DNA of 64,000 nt from Naegleria lovaniensis. Taxonomy: Eukaryota > Heterolobosea > Eutetramitea > Acrasida > Naegleriidae. A program made the position numbers and the translations under genes. Under the pieces are notes generated by a model. The model was not told the origin of the DNA and made no database searches. It saw nothing but the letters and a program-made list of their open reading frames with translations. The DNA lies in contig NW_025407828.1 in the NCBI RefSeq assembly GCF_003324165.1, positions 62,001 to 126,000 of the forward strand, in the 5' to 3' direction. Shown here piece by piece: positions 32,073 through 42,286 of this stretch. Position 1 is the stretch's first letter. Every line of letters starts with the position of its first letter.

Positions 32073-33758
32073 CTAGCTGTCTACCTTGAAAAGAGTCACT
32101 GAATTGACATGATCATTACGACTAATGACTTCGAATATACAGTTTTTGAATGCATAGAACTTGGTTCCGCCAAATGGATTATTTGCTCGAGTATGATCAT
32201 GCACAATTGGTTTGCTACACGGTGTGCCTTCAAGCGATTGTTGAACGGTCGAAAACTTAACATCGGGTCCAATAAATGCTCTCTTTCTGTTTTCCTGTCC
32301 CTCAAATTGATTCGTGGCAATAGAAAAATTACACTTCACATACACATTAAAATCAACACTTCCTGGCACGTTGGTATGAAGAATTATTTTCTGTACAGTG
32401 TGAGTCGATCCACCGAACATAATGTCAAATCCCAATGAAAAGTAATTATAAAAATAGTCATTTCCCACATTTTGCTTAATTCTGTTTTTGAGGGAAGGAG
32501 CCATCAAAGTAGTGAGACTAATGCCACCATCATTTTCAAAGAATTTTTCCTTTGGCTTGGCTGTTTTTTCTCCGTTCAAATTTCTATCATTACCAACTAC
32601 ATGTCCCGAGAGGTGGCCAGCTCCAATGGCATGAATTTTCAACTTGTCATTTCTTTTGTAATAAATTTTGTCTGGAGGTCCTAGAATCATTAATACGTCC
32701 TGTGCTGTGTATCCAAATTTAATCTTTTTTTTTCTATCCAATAGCTCAATACCTTTTCCAAGAGTTACTTGAATGGGCTCAAAGTAGTAATTCACTTCTT
32801 CTCGTGGTGAGAGAGCTTTCTTGTTGGATTTGTTTTTCTTTTCGTCATTAAAATTTTCATACTTTACAGAAAATGCTTTTTGCTGCTTGGATTGAGCGCT
32901 TGTAGGGCTCGCATCAACGTTGGTAGAGTTCACATTCAAGTCACTCATGGAGGAAGGTTTCACAGGTGGTAGTTTCGGATTTTTCAAGTCATGGCCATGG
33001 AATAAATAAATTGTGGTAGCGATGGGAGTGGTGTTATTGGGAAATTCTATTGGCATTTCTTGTCCATCCTTGTAGAGATGAGCATACATGGTAGGAATTG
33101 GAAAGACAAATGTCAATCCTGGATAGGTTAAAATGTAGGTGTTCGATTTTGTGTCGAACTCGCCTGGATATGTAGGACCAAAGACATTGTAAATACTGCA
33201 GTAAAAATTATTATTATTAAATGATAATTTTTAGGTTTGAATAAATTGTTATTATTATATTGATAATATCAAATCCAGAAATTGTTCAATAATTATTGTC
33301 ATGATTCACACAAACACTTACTTTACAAAACTAGCATCAACGCTTGGTCCACTGAATATTGTTCCACTATAGGACAATTTAACTTTTGTTACATTATTAA
33401 TTTGAATCAATTTCAAACGTTGTGTTTGAGATTCAAAGTATAATACAATATCTTCCTCCACAATTTTCACAATAATATCGTTATTGAGAGGCTCCTTTTC
33501 ATTATACAGAATTTCCACATCATTCACTTGTTCATCGAGTGTAACAATTGAAAAGGACGGTACATTTTCTGTGGATGATGAATTAGGAGAGGAGGAAATG
33601 GAGGATGATGAATGTTGTACCATCACTAATTCGGAAGATTTGGGGTATCGATTAATTTGCTCCACATATTGCTTCAAGTGCCGAATAGCCTCGGAAATTG
33701 GCATTCCAATTATAAAACTTCCCATAGAGAAGCCTGGCTCTACTGGCAAGGTGAGCAT
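32073..33758 (-). CDS. PHAF1: PHAF1 / UPF0183 family protein
   Basis: Exons 33322-33758 and 32073-33195 (126-base intron, GTAAGT to CAG) give 519 residues. MLTLPVEPGFSMGSFIIGMP, VEILYNEKEPLNNDIIVKI, TKVKLSYSGTIFSGP, YPGLTFVFPIP, and the C-terminal YFSLGFDIMFGG with KIILHTNVPGSVDFNVYVKC are the conserved blocks of UPF0183 (human C16orf70/PHAF1, MYTHO). PHAF1 is recruited to autophagosome-forming membranes through phosphoinositides. About 80 residues of Ser/Lys-rich sequence are inserted in the middle. ATG16L lies 13 kb away in the same window. Confidence 0.92.
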
Positions 33759-34579
33759 GTTGTTGGATGTATTTTGTTTTTAAAATAATTCTTTCTATTT
33801 TCAGATCAAAATGCACGTGATGATGTGAGTAATAATGAAGGCTTTTGTACGTGATTATTCCGCAGCTATCTGATGATCAGAGTGAATTTCAAAACCAATT
33901 GTTGTTGATCGAAATGCAATATAAAAGATCTAATATATAGTTGTTGTTGTTGTTATATTTTAACTTTCAACTGCTTCTTAAGCAAGTACACCAGAGTGTA
34001 CGAAAATGATGCACCAGAGAGATATGAACAATCGGTTGATGCAATCTGCAGCAGATGTGTGTTGTTATGATTTTTCTTTCTGGATTCTACACGCTATTAA
34101 TAACGGCGCTCGATTTTTTGTAGACTGATTTTTATTAAAAAACGGTTTTTGATTGAGGAAGGAAATGATGGGAATAAGTGTGATGATGATGTTGCATAAA
34201 CTGAGATCAATGATCCATGCCATGGTATATCAATTCCCATGACCTGCTGTACAAGAAAATAAGACAATGGATGTTAATAATATGAATAGCTTAAAAGTTA
34301 CCATTGGCAACTATCAAGAATTATTTGTATCTTTCATTATTATCTTTTTTATTCTTGCCTTCTCCTCAATATTTGTATTATATATCTATATTCTTGCCAT
34401 CCTCAATAAATACATATCATTCAACATATTATTTTATAAGAAACATATAATGCATAGAATAGAATGGTCATACAAAAAATTTTGTTTGGAGCAAGACGCA
34501 CAGAACGCAACATGTGATTTTTGCCACAAAAATAAAACAAAAAAAAACTAACAACTTATCTGAATCATCAGTCAGAAAC
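33759..34579. other. Intergenic region with one doubtful ORF
   Basis: This 821-base region separates the divergent PHAF1 gene and the next plus-strand gene. It is strongly AT-rich. The only notable content is a 94-codon frame at 34267-34551, listed separately. No RNA gene is seen. Confidence 0.5.
34267..34551 (+). CDS. Doubtful small membrane-protein ORF, 94 residues
   Basis: An ATG in a reasonable context (gacaATGG) opens 94 codons with one or two very hydrophobic stretches (LFVSFIIIFFILAFSSIFVL and following) and a terminal CDFCHKNK. Such hydrophobic frames arise easily in AT-rich DNA because T-rich codons encode Phe, Ile and Leu. It lies just upstream of the next gene and may be 5' UTR. 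I keep it only as a candidate. Confidence 0.2.
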   Translation: MDVNNMNSLKVTIGNYQELFVSFIIIFFILAFSSIFVLYIYILAILNKYISFNILFYKKHIMHRIEWSYKKFCLEQDAQNATCDFCHKNKTKKN

Positions 34580-35994
34580 ATGTCCAACAATACCACTTCC
34601 ATCACATCAGGCCCTCTCACTGGTCCAAAGCTTGACCGATTTATTTACATATGGTTCTCTGAATTCATCTTGTTTTTCAAGAATGAACATGCCACTCACA
34701 TGGATCAACACAAGACAATGACCATTACCAAGATTCAACAGCTTCTCTCTAACGCCAAAACTCTCGATTTGAATCAATACCCTCGAGATGTCGTTTTGGA
34801 AATTGGGACAGTTCTCACACGTTTTAGAGATTACGCAACAGACAATTTCTCTGACCCTGTCATGATGTCAGAAATTCCATTGTTATTGAAATGCCTGGAT
34901 GAGTTTGATTTATTCCACCTATTCGTTTTAAAGAAAGTCAAGCCCAAATGTACACCAAATGTGCCTTTGGAGACCTCCGAACCAAAGCATGACACAAATT
35001 CAACCTCGAATTCTAACATGGCTTTGCCTACTCAAACAGTACCCCAAGATAATAACCCAACTGCAACTGCAAAACAAGATGCAACACTCCAACAGAACAA
35101 CTCCAAAGAAGCAACTCCAAAGAGAAAGTTGTCTGAGACAGATTTTGCCGAAAAGTCTTCGACTCTCAATTCCAACAAACCATCGACAATTTTATCGTCC
35201 ACACCTTCTAAGAGCGAAGAAAAGTCTCCAAAAACCCAAAAAATTCACACACTGACCGTGACGCATCCCAATGCAGTCGTTCAAAGAGAGTTTCAACTTC
35301 CACCCGCTCATCCAATGATATGTCAGAATCTGAAGAAGAAGAAGAAGAAGTGCCTGACTCAGATGACGATGATCTTCAAAGGACTCCAACCCCAAAATGT
35401 GCCAGGAAGAAGAAGATTCTCCTTTCACGTCTTCGAGACAATAAGGAATTGTGCTCGACAACCACACAAGAACCACATACGAACCATCCACCTCAAACTG
35501 CACTTTCAGACCTGTACGAAGAGTCAGAGTCTGATGACGATTCAAGCTACTTCTCAACATCTTCAAATGATCCAGAAGGTTCCAAACCAAAGACCAAGAA
35601 GCCTTGTCCTAAAATCAGAGTTCCTTTCGACGTAGTTCTCAAAGAATTTGTGAACTATGCCTCTAAACCTCTCGTTCCATTTTCTCAGTTTGACTTCGGT
35701 ACACAAGAGGTTGCATACTACAATTTTAGAGCTTATTTGGAAAGTAAGAGCTTGCAAGTGAAGGGATGGTTCAATTCGTATTACAAGGAATGTCCCAAAT
35801 TGTTCTATCTGTTGCCCAATTCCAAAATCAGAATGAGGAGTGCAGCTATTAAGCAGTTGTTGGCAGAAAAGCCAGACATTGTGAACAAGTTGAAACAGTT
35901 GCCAAAGGATTATCCTCAAGATTTTACAGAACTGAAACACAAATATGATGAGTTTCAAAAGAGAGAGAACGAACGCAAGCAAAAACACCATTAA
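34580..35994 (+). CDS. Unrecognised protein with two helical domains, one frame break
   Basis: The first ATG is at 34580. The N-terminal 125 residues are helical (LDRFIYIWFSEFILFFKNEH, LLKCLDEFDLFHLFVLKKV). A Ser/Thr/Lys-rich linker follows, then an acidic block (ESEEEEEEVPDSDDDD). The C-terminal 130 residues are again helical and basic (VPFDVVLKEFVNYASKPLVP, GWFNSYYKECPKLFYLLP). The frame changes once in the linker. The run of six A at 35238-35243 is the likely place, since one more A would link the two open frames smoothly through NSHTDRDASQCSRSKRVSTS. The composition suggests a nuclear protein; I do not recognise the family. Confidence 0.65.
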
Positions 35995-36365
35995 CCTTCC
36001 ACACGTCAGTAGAACAAGAGCTCTTGTGGCTGTAAATAAAACCTAACTCGCAAAATTGTCTGCTGTTTTCGTTCACGTCGATTCAAATTGGAAGTGGTGA
36101 CCAAAGGTAAAATTCAAAAAAATACATTTAAACAGTACCTTATACGCATCACTCGATTTTGCATTGTTCCCACTTTTCAATAGGTACCACTCCTTCCAAT
36201 TTGCTTCTTCTCAAAATTATTTACCAAAAGATACTTTTTTCCAAGGAGCACCAACGTTATTCACATATTTAGATATTACACAGATTATTATTTTCATAAA
36301 AATCTTTTAACAATCGCTCATCTGCTACTCTACGAATCTGCATTGAATCAATCATACTATTCATC
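35995..36365. other. Intergenic region upstream of the phosphate transporter
   Basis: These 371 AT-rich bases contain no supported gene. They should include the terminator of the preceding gene and the promoter of the PiT transporter. Confidence 0.5.
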
Positions 36366-38469
36366 ATGCTGTGGATTGTCATTGTATCGGGAATTGTTTC
36401 GTTTATACTCTCATGTGGAATGGGAGCCAACGATGTGGCCAATTCATTTGGAACGATTGTGGGAAGCAAAACTTTGAGTTTGAAATGGTCCATTGTCATT
36501 GCAAGTATATTTGAATTTTTAGGAGCTATGGGTATGTAGTAGATTCAGATCCATCTATTTGTTTTACATAGTTCCGATCCTCCTTACAAAAATTATCATT
36601 CTTTACAACTTATGAACATATGAACACCATGTAAAAAGTCATGGGTGATTACGTCAGCGGAACATTACGAAAAGGCATCATTGTTGAAGGTTACTTCCGA
36701 CCTGGTGAGGAAAACATTTACATGATCGGAATGATGTGTGTCTTGCTAGGACCAACCGCATGGCTCATTCTCTCCACATATTTATCTCTCCCAGTCTCTA
36801 CCACTCACAGTGTGGTAGGTGGAATTGTTGGTTTTGTTATTGCCTTAAAAGGATATAAAGCCATTCAATGGATGAGCATTGGAAAGATAGCCTTATCGTG
36901 GGTAGTGAGTCCATTGTTGGGAGGATTGGCTTCGGCTCCGTTATATTTTTTTATTAAGAAGGTCATTTTGAGAGGAAATGTGGAGAAGAGAACATTAATT
37001 TTCTTTCCATTCATTACGGGTGAGTGAACATTGTGAGAATGGATATATATATATTAATATTTGTTGTTCATCATTTTTTTTTTGAATCTTTGAATCATAC
37101 TTATATTCATGACATATTATTTATTTTCATATTTTAATTATTATATATATATATTATTACATAATTATTTATTTTTTAATATTTTAACAAATAATTGTAA
37201 CACATCATTGATTCTTGTCATTTCATCATCAAAATCTAGCAATTACTGTGACCATGGTCTTTGGTTCACTCTTCATCATGGGTTCCCCAGCTCTCTATCT
37301 CGACAAGGTTCCACTCGAAGCATCCATTCCAACCACCATTGGAGTGGGTCTTGTTTGTGGAATTGTTTGTGCATGTCTCATTCCACTCATTAAGAGACAA
37401 TTACATAAATTAGCCATTAAGAGAGCTCTACAAAAACAACAAGAATTATCGAATCAGGATGGAACGATTGAAAACAATATTGAAATATTGAATACGAACA
37501 TGCCAGTTTCTCAATCTCAACAAGAATTAACAACCAACAACGACGCCGTTCCATTGTTGGATCAACATGAAGTAGAATTAAATTCACAGTTGAAATATTC
37601 TTCGACCCATGCAGAAGACGCTCCAATGATGGAAAATGTTGAAGAACCACAACAACAACAACATGAGAATCTTACTTTGAATGCAATGAATGAACAAACA
37701 ATGGAAGAAAAAACTCAATATTTTGAAACTCATGAAATGCCTTTGGAAACTCAAAAAGAGAATTCGAATATTATTTATAGAGGATTAATGATTTTTTGTG
37801 CTGCTTTGACAAGTTTTTCACATGGAGCGAATGATGTTTCCAATGCTGTGGGTAAGTCATGGCTATCATTTGAAAATATTGTGACATGTTCACATTTTAA
37901 ATAATTATACGTGCGTCCATATATAATCATTGAAAAACATTTTATTGAATCATGAACCATTCAAAAATCGTCGAATTGAAAAGGTCCTTTCAGTGCCATC
38001 TTTTCAGTGTATATTCAAGGAAATTTACAGATTGGAGCTTTCATTCCTTATTGGATTCTCTTGATTGGTGCTGTGGGAATTGTGGTTGGATTAATTTTAT
38101 TTGGTTCACGAGTCATCAAAACTGTTGGAAATGGATTGAATAAGAAACAATTGGTTCCTTCTCAAGGTTTTTCAAGTCAATTATGTGGAGCTTCATTTGT
38201 ATTAATTGCATCCAAGTTGGGAATTCCTGTCTCAACCACCAATGCTCTAGTAGGTGCAGTCATTGGAGTTGGTATTGTGGAAGACTTTGGAGGTGTTAAA
38301 TGGAAATTATTAGGAGAAGTTGTGAGTAAGTAGTTGTGGCGGTTTTTAAATACTGAATCAATCGACTGTGTTCTTGTTATCAATCTCAGTTGGATGGGTT
38401 ACAACATTACCAGTTTCGGCCATGCTGTCAGCTGCCCTCTTCTCGTTTTTTAAATGGACAGTGTTATAA
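36366..38469 (+). CDS. PiT-family (SLC20) inorganic phosphate transporter
   Basis: Five exons (36366-36531, 36639-37019, 37240-37851, 37984-38325, 38390-38469) join to 526 residues. All four introns are phase 1 with good GT-AG sites. The duplicated PiT signature is clear: SCGMGANDVANSFG in the N-terminal half and SFSHGANDVSNAVGPF in the C-terminal half. Each repeat has the paired PVSTTHSVVGG / PVSTTNALVGA motif of the second inverted segment. There are about ten membrane segments, with a charged cytosolic loop of about 130 residues in the middle. It should import phosphate with Na+ or H+. The start is the first ATG of the conserved frame. Confidence 0.93.
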
Positions 38470-38568
38470 AACTCAATCGATTGAGAGACTTTTTGCAATC
38501 AACTACTCAGAGCCATACAAGAGAATTCCTCAATGAATGGGATAGAATGTTTTGGTTTTTATGTACAA

Positions 38569-40473
38569 TTAAACATCAGCTGATGCCACTCTTGTTTGTG
38601 GTTGAACTTCAGTCAAGGCACCTCCATTAAATTCATAATAGATTTCTGATAAAGTAATATTGACGGCATTGATTTCTGCCATTCTTATCACCTTAGTGTT
38701 CGTCTTGTTACACACCATTTGGATTGGAATGTGAATCTTCACAGACGACTTGCTGCTATCAAAGTCCTTAGTGTTGAATTCGTAAGAAGGGTCTGGAATG
38801 CCAGCAATGAGAGGGTATAAATAAGGGCAGAATAATTGTAATTCGTTTGGTTGGACCTTTGTCTTTCCATTGGTGTCTGGTACATAGACCTTGGCTTTTT
38901 CATACTTGTGCTTCTTCTCCTCCATGTGTTTGCTCAGTGAAGATGGGCTGACAAAGGATGAAATTTGCTTGGAATTATTGTGTCGTTGAGATGTGACACT
39001 CTTTGGCTTTGGTGGCTTTCGAATTGCGTCAGCAGGTGAGGTAGAATTGTTTTCATAACTTCTGATATGGGAAGCCTCAGACATGTTGTGCTTTTGAGGT
39101 CCATTAAAAGATTGGAATTCTCTAAAATGACGCTTAATCTTTGTTGGATAAAATACATCATACGTGTACATGCCATCGCCACTAAATTCGTCTAGCATTT
39201 CGCCCATTTCCATTGTGCTCTCAACGTAAACTGGCTCATGTAGAGGATCATTATTTTGCTGTTGTTGCTGATGTTCTTTGTGTGGGGTTGAATTGACAAC
39301 GTCTCGAACAGATTTAGAAATAGGACTAGTAGTGGTAGCTTGATTTGGCTCGGTAGATGTGTTATTAATGGTGAGAAGTCCTCTTGCAACACGTCTGGCA
39401 GCAACACGCTCAGGCACGCTGGATTTCATTGTGGATGAGAACTTGTAAGAACCTGACAAGAATGCCAACAATCCAATAAATACGAATACACCAATAAATA
39501 CGATCAGGGATTTGAGAGCTGTTCTGCTAGGTCTCACTTGAGCGTTGACAATTTGTGCCAATCTGTTCACTTCTAGATTGAGACGATTAATTGTCTGAAC
39601 ATGTTCTTCACATTGCTTTTTAAGAGAGTCACGTTCTTTGCGAAGGTTATCGTTTTCAATTCTGAGATCTTCGAGTTCCTTCTTTTTTTTGTCTCTGGAC
39701 ACCTTTGCTGTATATCTATTTCTCAATTTCTTCTTTTCTTCTTTTTGCTCTGCTGTCAATTCTGTTTGCTTATCCAAATCCTGAAGTCGTTTCATATCGT
39801 CATCGATTTCTTCTTGCTTTCTTCTGTGCGCCTTCTTTCTTTTTGTTTCTTCGCTATCTGATCCAGAGCTGTTACCTGAATTGTTTGAAGATGCCTTCTT
39901 TCTCGTAGTCACCTTCTTCTTTTTCTTTGGAGGTTCCTTTTCAACTGCTGTTGTTTGACATGCACCAGCACTGCTCGAGGTAGAGTTAGAATCTACACTT
40001 TCAAAGCTCGATGATGATGGCAACAGAACAATTGGCTTGTCCATGTCAGCAACGTTGAATGAAGATGAGTTGGCAAGAGTTATCGAATCGATGGAACTAT
40101 TGGGACTTAAACTACTCGTGGTTGGACTGGCAAATGCGTTTGAGTTGGCCAAGATTGGGAACATGCCAGCAACGGCGGTTGTTTGTGGAATCATGGCAGG
40201 CATAAAGTAACTTGGGAGTCCACCAAAGAGAGCATATCCCTGAGACAAGGCACCAAAATCAACGAATTGTTGCTGTGGTTGTTGCATTTGGAATGGATTG
40301 ACCAAGTTCATGTTGGGGTCGACCATCACTTGTTGTGGAATGGCAGTGGTTTCATGTTGCATGTTAGGATCAAATGCTGATCCTTGCTCCAATTCGTGTA
40401 AGATAGTATCCGAAGGTTCGTTGATGAAATCATCAAACAAATCATCAAAACTGTTGTTGTTATTGCTGGACAT
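38569..40473 (-). CDS. Membrane-tethered bZIP transcription factor (ATF6/CREB3-like layout)
   Basis: This intron-free frame of 634 residues starts at the ATG at 40473. Acidic segments lie at the N-terminus (SFDDLFDDFINEPSDTILHE), followed by Gln/Ser-rich sequence and a Lys-rich stretch (PPKKKKKVTTRKKASS). The bZIP is KKLRNRYTAKVSRDKKKKEL with a leucine heptad zipper (LEDLRIENDNLRKERDSL). About 55 residues later comes one membrane segment (LKSLIVFIGVFVFIGLLAFL), then a luminal-type domain of about 290 residues. About 35 residues past the membrane there is RVARGLL, whose RGLL fits the site-1 protease RxxL pattern. This layout is that of ER stress sensors released by regulated proteolysis. The function is inferred from architecture. 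Confidence 0.85.
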   Translation of the reverse strand: MSSNNNNSFDDLFDDFINEPSDTILHELEQGSAFDPNMQHETTAIPQQVMVDPNMNLVNPFQMQQPQQQFVDFGALSQGYALFGGLPSYFMPAMIPQTTAVAGMFPILANSNAFASPTTSSLSPNSSIDSITLANSSSFNVADMDKPIVLLPSSSSFESVDSNSTSSSAGACQTTAVEKEPPKKKKKVTTRKKASSNNSGNSSGSDSEETKRKKAHRRKQEEIDDDMKRLQDLDKQTELTAEQKEEKKKLRNRYTAKVSRDKKKKELEDLRIENDNLRKERDSLKKQCEEHVQTINRLNLEVNRLAQIVNAQVRPSRTALKSLIVFIGVFVFIGLLAFLSGSYKFSSTMKSSVPERVAARRVARGLLTINNTSTEPNQATTTSPISKSVRDVVNSTPHKEHQQQQQNNDPLHEPVYVESTMEMGEMLDEFSGDGMYTYDVFYPTKIKRHFREFQSFNGPQKHNMSEASHIRSYENNSTSPADAIRKPPKPKSVTSQRHNNSKQISSFVSPSSLSKHMEEKKHKYEKAKVYVPDTNGKTKVQPNELQLFCPYLYPLIAGIPDPSYEFNTKDFDSSKSSVKIHIPIQMVCNKTNTKVIRMAEINAVNITLSEIYYEFNGGALTEVQPQTRVASADV

Positions 40474-41003
40474 CTCCAACTGTAGTTTTCAATTTGCCAA
40501 GATTATACAGCAATATTATCAAGATGTGTGTGTTGATGAAAGAATTCTGAGAAGCTTCCGATGCCTTGTTGTTCTTACTCGCAGAGAGACAAGGTTGTGC
40601 TTTCAAATAACAGCAATAACAAGGAAAATTTTGTTTTCTGTTAGTGGATAAAAATAAAGTGCTTCAATTTTTTTTGTGCTTTGGATAATCCTTGCAAGTG
40701 ACCTCTGAACGTTTGAAACAAACAGAAACACGTGTTTTGATGACGATTGAAAATGTTAGCGAGTGATACAACGACAGAACCTTCGTGGAATGTTAGCTTC
40801 GTTTTGGGTCAACATGTTGTTTTTACAATAAAGAGTCAGAGTTTTACCAAGCCAATTGCTTGTTTTGTATGAAAAGTTATAGAGGCACCAATATTCAGAC
40901 CGTTCGTTGCTTGTATGACACGTCGGAAGTAATAAGGCCTGCATGTATGAATAAGGCAAAATTTTGAATTCCGATTCTGCAGTCCCTCCCCAACAACAAT
41001 AAA
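40474..41003. other. Divergent intergenic region, bZIP / cytochrome b5-like
   Basis: The 530 bases hold no supported coding frame and separate two divergent starts. Short minus-strand frames in the region have no protein-like features. Promoters for both neighbours are expected here. Confidence 0.5.
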
Positions 41004-41315
41004 ATGTCCCAACAACAATTGCCAGAAATTTCGATCGAGGACATTCAAACTGATTATTGGCTTGTTATCGATTCAAAAATTGTTGACTTCTCGGAATTTA
41101 TATGGAAACATCCTGGTAGGTGAGGGAATACATTTGCAAGTTATATGGCATACTCGATACGTTTCAATTAAATTAATTCTTTAGGAGGTCCAAGTTATTT
41201 AAAAGAGTATTTGCACAAAGATGCCACAGAAAAATTCCATTATTTCGGTCACAGTGAAAGAGCAATGGAGATGGTCAATGAAATGGCTATTGGTGTATTA
41301 AAGAAGGATGCATAA
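41004..41315 (+). CDS. Cytochrome b5-like haem-binding protein, 80 residues
   Basis: Exons 41004-41115 and 41185-41315 (69-base intron, GTAGGT to TAG) encode 80 residues that are little more than the b5 fold: DYWLVIDSKIVDFSEFIWKH, the haem-binding HPGG split by the intron, then YLKEYLHKDATEKFHYFGHS with the second axial His. There is no membrane anchor or targeting signal, so it is likely a soluble electron carrier. The stop is two bases before an upstream in-frame ATG of the ALG14 gene. Confidence 0.85.
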
Positions 41316-41377
41316 TTATGTCTAAAGTCCTGAACAACTACCATACACACTTTGAATTAAATTCAAAAGAGAAAAAA

Positions 41378-42203
41378 ATGATTGTTTTCGTGTTCGGTGC
41401 TGCTCTCTTTGTGTTTGGATTGATGATTCGACTTTATCAGGTGCTTCCGAATAGAATCAAATATTCAAACAAACATTTAAAGAAAGAATTGAGTAATAAT
41501 ACAAGTATTAATAACAGTGCAGATTCATCACGATCGTCATCACGAAAAATTAAAACTCTTGTCGTACTCGGATCAGGTGGCCATACTGGAGAAATTATGG
41601 ACATGATTCAGTCACTGGATCCCAACAAGTATTCTTTTGAATTTGTGTTGGCTCAAACTGACAAGGGAAGTGAAAAATCAGTTCGATATTTGTTAAAAGA
41701 TAAACCACTGTTTCATCCTCTCTCGTTTCATAGAATTCCAAGAAGTCGAGAAGTTCATCAATCATATTTTACATCAATATTTACAACCATTAAGGCATTG
41801 CTGTACACTACATTTATTACAAACATTACCATTAATCCAGATCTGGTAAGGCATTGCATTACTCTTGTTTTATTCAATCATTCATCTTGATATATCAATT
41901 TCTATCAATTCAGATCATTGTAAATGGCCCAGGAACATGTATACCAGTATGCCTATCTGCTTACCTCACTCGAGTAAGTAATTACAAAATATTTCGTATC
42001 AGGACTAGTGACACTATTCGTATTTCAAGTTTTTGGGTATTAAGCGAGTGAAAATTATTTTCGTTGAGAGTGTGTGTCGAGTGGAATCTCTTTCTGTTTC
42101 AGGTAAAATCATGTATTTATTGGCTGATCGATTTCTTGTGCACTGGCCTCAACTTCAAAACAAATATTCAAAGGTCGAATATTATGGACGCCTGTGCTAC
42201 TAG
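41378..42203 (+). CDS. ALG14: ALG14, membrane subunit of UDP-GlcNAc transferase
   Basis: Exons 41378-41845, 41914-41973 and 42030-42203 give 233 residues. An N-terminal membrane segment (MIVFVFGAALFVFGLMI) is followed by LVVLGSGGHTGEIMDMI, FHRIPRSREVHQSY, NGPGTCIPVC and FVESVCRVESLSVSGKI, which are the defining ALG14 blocks. With ALG13 it adds the second GlcNAc of the dolichol-linked N-glycan on the cytosolic ER face. I prefer the ATG at 41378 because it follows a run of A and starts at the membrane anchor. An in-frame ATG at 41318 would add 20 residues and lie two bases from the preceding stop. Confidence 0.93.
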
Positions 42204-42286
42204 ATTTTCTGCTGCCAAACTCAAATATATTTTTCATTGAATTCTGATACGGGTCATATTATTCTTCAATACATTGTATTATAAAA

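Noticed and set aside
35192-35590. Minus-strand frame of 132 codons
   Set aside because: It is antisense to the unknown helical protein, and the plus-strand frames carry the coherent acidic and basic domains.
39601-39908. Hydrophobic plus-strand frames resembling membrane proteins
   Set aside because: They are antisense to the Lys/Glu-rich bZIP; AAG and GAA codons read as CTT and TTC on the other strand.
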